This document shows, in pieces, positions 6,819 to 10,448 of a DNA stretch of 10,448 nucleotides. Origin of the DNA: an uncultured Prevotella sp. GTDB lineage: Bacteria; Bacteroidota; Bacteroidia; Bacteroidales; Bacteroidaceae. The stretch is from the NCBI GenBank assembly GCA_937877595.1, contig CALFIY010000040.1:1-10448 (forward strand). The letters are read 5' to 3'. The position numbers and the translations under genes are program-made. Each line of letters starts with the position of its first letter. The stretch's first letter is position 1. The notes beneath the pieces were generated by a model, which worked only from the letters and a program-made list of their open reading frames with translations, was not told where the DNA came from and searched no databases.

Positions 6819-8195
6819 ATGGAAATATTTCTGATTAGAGCATTGCAACTGCTGTTGGCACTCTCCATACTCATAGTGCTACACGAGGGTGGCCACTTCT
6901 TCTTCGCCAAACTCTTCGGCGTGCGCGTCGAGAAGTTCTACCTCTTCTTCGACTGGAAGTTCAGTTTGTTTAAGTACAAGCCGAAGAACAGCGATACAGA
7001 GTACGGCATAGGCTGGATACCACTGGGCGGCTACTGCAAGATAGCAGGCATGATAGACGAGAGTTTCGACACCGAGCAGATGCAGCAGCCCGAGCAGCCC
7101 TGGGAGTTTCGCACGAAGCCGGCATGGCAGCGGCTGCTGATTATGGTTGGCGGCGTGCTCGTCAACTTCATCCTTGCGCTGGTAATTTATTCTGCCATAC
7201 TGTTCCATTGGGGCGATACTTATATCCCTCTGAAGGACATGACTTACGGCATGAAGTTCAACGAGGAGGCCCAAGCCTACGGTTTCCGTGACGGCGACAT
7301 ACTGATAGGTACGGAGAAGGGAGAATTCAAAGACTTCTCTGTCGACCTGTACCGCGACCTCTCCAGTGCCACTCGCGTTGACATAGTGCGCGACGGCAAG
7401 CCTGCGAGCGTAGCGCTGCCGGGAAATCTCAACATGCTCGGCATGCTGAAGGCCGACCCGTCGTTTGTGCGCCCACTTATTCCTGCTGTTGTAGACAGTA
7501 TCATGGCTGGTTCGCCTGCCGAAAAGACAGGCCTTGCCAAGGGCGATACCATCACAATGTTGTGTGGGCGCGAGGTAAACTCCTACAATGCCTTTATGGA
7601 CATCATTGCGCGCCGCAACGACATGCTGGCCACGGCCCAGACGGCAGCCGACAGTCTGAAGGCGCGGAGCGTGACGATGGCTTTCAGCCACGAGGGAAAC
7701 ATAGACACCACCGATGTTGTGCTGACGGCCGACATGAAGGTTGGCTTCGCGTGGCGCTACAGTGCTATCAACGCTCTCTACACTCCGTACACTCATGAGT
7801 ATGGCCTGCTGGAGAGCATCCCTGCAGGAGTCTCCTATGGGCTGAACGTGCTTGGTGGCTATATTGGCGACATGAAGTATGTCTTCACGTCCGACGGCGC
7901 TAAGTCGCTTGGTGGCTTCGGAGCCATCGGCTCTCTCTTCCCGCCAGTATGGGACTGGTATATGTTCTGGCGTATGACAGCCCTGCTCTCCATAATCCTT
8001 GCCTTTATGAACATCCTGCCCATTCCCGCCCTTGACGGTGGCCATGTGCTGTTCCTTATCTACGAAATGATAACACGGCGCAAACCGTCGGAGCAGTTTA
8101 TGGTACGTGCAGAGTATATCGGTTTCGGACTTGTGCTGCTGTTGATGATAGTAGCCAATCTCAATGATGTGCTGCGCCTGTTGGGATATATGTAA
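6819..8195 (+). CDS. rseP: RseP-type site-2 intramembrane zinc metalloprotease
   Basis: M50 membrane protease that cleaves transmembrane segments after a first periplasmic cut, for example anti-sigma factors or remnant signal peptides; its substrate in this organism is not evident. The 458 residues show the family layout: TM1 with catalytic HEGGH (His22, Glu23, His26); a cytoplasmic loop with GWIPLGGYCKIAGM; TM2 at about 106-128, including VGGVLVNFILA; two PDZ-like regions, the first weak (about 150-215) and the second clearer around GSPAEKTGLAKGDTI (231-245); TM3 at about 384-404 running into the third zinc-ligand motif NILPIPALDGG (398-408, Asp406); and TM4 at about 434-450. All catalytic residues are present. 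The ATG at 6819 follows an A/T-rich spacer 12 bases after dxr. It is the last gene of the rightward block and is followed by a strong hairpin. rseP after dxr is a common bacterial arrangement. Confidence 0.96.
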   Translation: MEIFLIRALQLLLALSILIVLHEGGHFFFAKLFGVRVEKFYLFFDWKFSLFKYKPKNSDTEYGIGWIPLGGYCKIAGMIDESFDTEQMQQPEQPWEFRTKPAWQRLLIMVGGVLVNFILALVIYSAILFHWGDTYIPLKDMTYGMKFNEEAQAYGFRDGDILIGTEKGEFKDFSVDLYRDLSSATRVDIVRDGKPASVALPGNLNMLGMLKADPSFVRPLIPAVVDSIMAGSPAEKTGLAKGDTITMLCGREVNSYNAFMDIIARRNDMLATAQTAADSLKARSVTMAFSHEGNIDTTDVVLTADMKVGFAWRYSAINALYTPYTHEYGLLESIPAGVSYGLNVLGGYIGDMKYVFTSDGAKSLGGFGAIGSLFPPVWDWYMFWRMTALLSIILAFMNILPIPALDGGHVLFLIYEMITRRKPSEQFMVRAEYIGFGLVLLLMIVANLNDVLRLLGYM

Positions 8196-8212
8196 GGAGA
8201 AAGACAGAGGGG

Positions 8213-8256
8213 GAAAAGAAACGCGTGCTGCAAATCTGCAGCACGCGTTTCTTTTC
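8213..8256. terminator. Perfect 20-bp hairpin, bidirectional intrinsic terminator
   Basis: The left arm 8213-8232 (GAAAAGAAACGCGTGCTGCA) is the exact reverse complement of 8237-8256, with a four-base loop AATC at 8233-8236. The stem core is G/C-rich (ACGCGTGCTGC) and its outer ends are an A run on the left and a T run (TTTCTTTTC) on the right, so either strand would give a G/C hairpin with a U-rich 3' side. It sits between rseP and the opposing M16 gene and is the only plausible stop signal for both. The rest of the 82-base spacer (8196-8212 and 8257-8277) shows nothing recognisable. Confidence 0.88.
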
Positions 8257-8277
8257 ATAGCAGTAGCAAGTGCTTCC

Positions 8278-10448
8278 TTATTCTTCCGGCATCATTACCA
8301 CGTTGGCGCGGTTGCCTGCTCCGAGCAGTTCGCGCACGAAAGCACTTATGGTCTCTGGTGTCTGTGCCTCTACCGTCTGCTTGTAGTCAGTGTGAGTGTC
8401 TATGCCCCACAGACGCCAGCGGTTCAACTGGCGCAGCCAGTAGTTGTTGGTCTTGGCCTGATCGTCGGCGTTCTTCAGCATAAACTCCTTAACCTTCTGC
8501 AGGCGCTCCGGCTCGCATGTAGCGGCCAACTTCTCGGCCTCCTCGCGCATTATCTGCTGTGCGATGTCGGCCTTCTCGGGCTTCATGGGGCAGTAGGCAA
8601 GGAGAGCCGATGAGGTGCGGAACTGATCGCGGTTGACGCCGCACTGTGCTACCACGGTGTAGGCTGCGCTGGCCTCCTCGCGTATCTTGTCGAGGTAGAT
8701 GGCCATGAGCACCTGGCCTGCCATGTCGGCGCGTATCGTGTTCTCAAGTGTGTATGGGATCTTCTCGCTGCTCCAAACCGAGACGGCGATAGCCTTGGGC
8801 GTTTCCATCTTGCGTGAGAAACGGTTCTCTACCACTCCGCGCAGTGGGATGTCGATATCGCTGGCTTTCAGAGTCTTCTTCTGTGAAGGCAGGGAACCGA
8901 GATACTGCTCGATGAGTGGGCGTAGAGAGGCATCGTCGTAATTACCGATGATGGTGAACACGTAGCCGTTGGCATTGGCTGTCACCTGCTTGGCCATTGC
9001 GAGGATGCGGTCGTAGTCGACCTGTGGGAGTTCGTCGGCAGTAAGCGGCTGCTGGCGTGGATTGTGGCTTGCCAGCGTGACGCTGAGCGAGTCGCTGAAG
9101 ACGGCCTCGGGCTGCAGTGACTTGTTCTTAAGCATGAGGCGCGTGGTCTCAATAAGGTTATCGTACGACTTCTGGTCCTTGGTAATATTGGTAAACGTGA
9201 GATATACCAACTGGAACATTGTCTCTACATCCTTCGGAGTGGAGGAGCCATTGACAATCTGGTAGTCGTTGGTCAGCGAGAGCGACGCACTGGCTATCTT
9301 TCCGGCAAGAGCCTTCTCCAGTTCGGAGTGTGAGAAGCCTGCCAGACCGCTGGCCTCTATCACGTCGTCGAACAATTTCAGGTTGACGTAGTCTTTCTCT
9401 CCGAAAAGCGAGTTGCCGCCAGGGCCTTCGCCGTACAGCAGCACCTGGTCTTTCTTCAGGTCGGTATGTTTTAGTATCACCTTCACGCCGTTCTGCAGTG
9501 TCAGTTCGCGGCTGTCGAACTTGCCGGCGGTCTCCTTTACGATGCTGCCTTTCTTGGGCAGAGTGGTGATGAGCGGCTCGTCCTTGACATTGTCGACATA
9601 GGCCTCGATCTTCTCAGCGCGTGCCTCGTGGACGGCTTTCAGCAGGCTTTCCTCCGTGGGGTATACAGCGCCCTCTTTCTCCTGGTTCATGTTGAGCACA
9701 ACCATATTGCTGTCGTTCTTCAGCACGAGTTCGGCCATAAGGCTGTTTATGGCGTCGAGAGGCAGCATGGGGACAACCTGCTTCATCAACTGGTAGTAGT
9801 CGTCGATAGACGGGATGGGCTCGTTGGCGAGGAAATGCTCCTTGTACTCATTGCAGAACTGGCGGTTGTAGCGCTTGTCCTTGTTGGAGTATTGCTTGTC
9901 GAGGGCGCTCTCCCAGTCGGCGCGGTAGCGCTGGTACTCGGTAGCGGTAAATCCGAAGTCGGCGGCGCGGCGTGCCTCGACGAATGCCTGTTTCAATGCC
10001 TGCTCGGTCTGGCCTTCCTTAGGAAGAATGTCTATCTCGAAAGCGTCTTTGGTTTTGGCAAAGATGTACTGGCCATATTCTGCAGAGGCTTGCAGGAATG
10101 GGCAGTCGGGCTGTTCGGCCTTCTCCTTAAGACGGGTGTTGAGCATGCCTATGGCAGCATCTTTCACGTAGTCGATGACAAGATACTGTATCTGGCTCTT
10201 CATTTCGTCGGGGATAGGCTCGCTCTTGAACATCAGTTCGACAATACTGTAGCGCATCTCCTTGTCCTTGTCGACAATGATGATGGGCTCGCTGTTGTCG
10301 GGAACGTTAACCAGTTCCACCTTTGCGCGCTGCTCGGGCAATGCTATCTTGCCGAAGAGTTCCTTTATCTGGCTCTCAACGTGGTTTACGTCAATATCGC
10401 CGACAACGATGATGCCCTGATTGTCGGGGCGGTACCACTTCTCGTAGT
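8278..10448 (-). CDS. M16 family (insulinase/pitrilysin-like) zinc protease, N-terminal part outside window
   Basis: The frame stays open from the TAA at 8278-8280 to the right edge; 722 C-terminal residues are visible and no start lies in the window (the TTG at 10339-10341 is an internal Leu). The visible part begins with YEKWYRPDNQGIIVVGDID, the end of the first M16 domain pair. After a linker, a second N-like half starts near GKFDSRELTLQNGVKVILKH (about 9480-9530). It has no HxxEH, so it is the non-catalytic homologous half. Then come a second GYVFTIIGNYDD block (about 8930-8965), and a final domain with KIREEASAAY (8659-8688), the Arg/Tyr element that contacts substrate in related proteases. 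The catalytic HxxEH should lie to the right of the window, as should any signal peptide; full length is probably around 900-950 residues. Relatives in Bacteroidota are usually predicted periplasmic peptidases. It converges on rseP and shares its terminator, so it belongs to a separate transcript. Confidence 0.92.
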   Translation of the reverse strand, partial: YEKWYRPDNQGIIVVGDIDVNHVESQIKELFGKIALPEQRAKVELVNVPDNSEPIIIVDKDKEMRYSIVELMFKSEPIPDEMKSQIQYLVIDYVKDAAIGMLNTRLKEKAEQPDCPFLQASAEYGQYIFAKTKDAFEIDILPKEGQTEQALKQAFVEARRAADFGFTATEYQRYRADWESALDKQYSNKDKRYNRQFCNEYKEHFLANEPIPSIDDYYQLMKQVVPMLPLDAINSLMAELVLKNDSNMVVLNMNQEKEGAVYPTEESLLKAVHEARAEKIEAYVDNVKDEPLITTLPKKGSIVKETAGKFDSRELTLQNGVKVILKHTDLKKDQVLLYGEGPGGNSLFGEKDYVNLKLFDDVIEASGLAGFSHSELEKALAGKIASASLSLTNDYQIVNGSSTPKDVETMFQLVYLTFTNITKDQKSYDNLIETTRLMLKNKSLQPEAVFSDSLSVTLASHNPRQQPLTADELPQVDYDRILAMAKQVTANANGYVFTIIGNYDDASLRPLIEQYLGSLPSQKKTLKASDIDIPLRGVVENRFSRKMETPKAIAVSVWSSEKIPYTLENTIRADMAGQVLMAIYLDKIREEASAAYTVVAQCGVNRDQFRTSSALLAYCPMKPEKADIAQQIMREEAEKLAATCEPERLQKVKEFMLKNADDQAKTNNYWLRQLNRWRLWGIDTHTDYKQTVEAQTPETISAFVRELLGAGNRANVVMMPEE

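Noticed and set aside
6879..8258. Open frame of about 459 codons on the minus strand covering most of rseP
   Set aside because: It is the mirror of a clear rseP gene; the translation is rich in His, Arg, Cys and Gln with no domain I recognise, and its end crosses the terminator hairpin. It arises from the codon bias of rseP.
8278..10448. M16 protease as an inactive paralog because no HxxEH is visible
   Set aside because: The visible portion begins after the first catalytic domain, so absence of HxxEH here says nothing about activity; the second half of double-length M16 enzymes normally lacks it.
1..10448. CRISPR arrays, insertion sequences, tRNA or rRNA genes, toxin-antitoxin or defence genes
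   Set aside because: Nearly all sequence is accounted for by housekeeping genes. I saw no regularly spaced repeats, transposase, terminal inverted repeats or structural RNA gene.

Overview
The window looks like a chromosomal core region from a member of the Bacteroidota, most likely a Prevotella-like Bacteroidales with G/C-leaning third codon positions. Protein style supports this: the AlaRS reads like Bacteroidales AlaRS, a DUF4290 protein (a family I know from Bacteroidota) sits directly before murA, MurA has the Asp-type active-site loop, and starts are preceded by A-rich stretches rather than Shine-Dalgarno sequences. The genus is an inference; no rRNA or tRNA gene is present to settle it.

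Layout: seven genes run rightward with almost no space between them: alaS (5' end outside the window, 1-2390), tsaB (2415-3110), a DUF4290 gene (3160-3780), murA (3783-5093), rimM (5095-5601), dxr (5598-6806) and rseP (6819-8195). A perfect 20-bp hairpin flanked by A and T runs (8213-8256) closes this block. An M16 (insulinase/pitrilysin) zinc protease gene then runs leftward into the same hairpin from beyond the right edge (8278-10448). No stretch above 300 bases lacks a gene; the largest gap is the 82-base convergent spacer.

Functionally the rightward block is housekeeping: tRNA charging with editing (AlaS), the t6A37 tRNA modification (TsaB), the first committed peptidoglycan step (MurA), 30S maturation (RimM), the first committed MEP isoprenoid step (Dxr), and an intramembrane site-2 protease (RseP). 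The common thread is translation plus envelope building: MurA makes the peptidoglycan precursor and Dxr supplies the isoprenoid used for its lipid carrier. Tight spacing suggests co-transcription, at least from the DUF4290 gene through rseP.

I found no CRISPR array, mobile element, defence system or new multi-gene system. The points worth a second look are smaller: a CCATTGA heptamer motif sitting on the stop codons of three of the seven rightward genes, a degenerate 9-residue repeat inserted in AlaRS, an Asp in place of the fosfomycin-target Cys in MurA, and a conserved gene of unknown function placed before murA.
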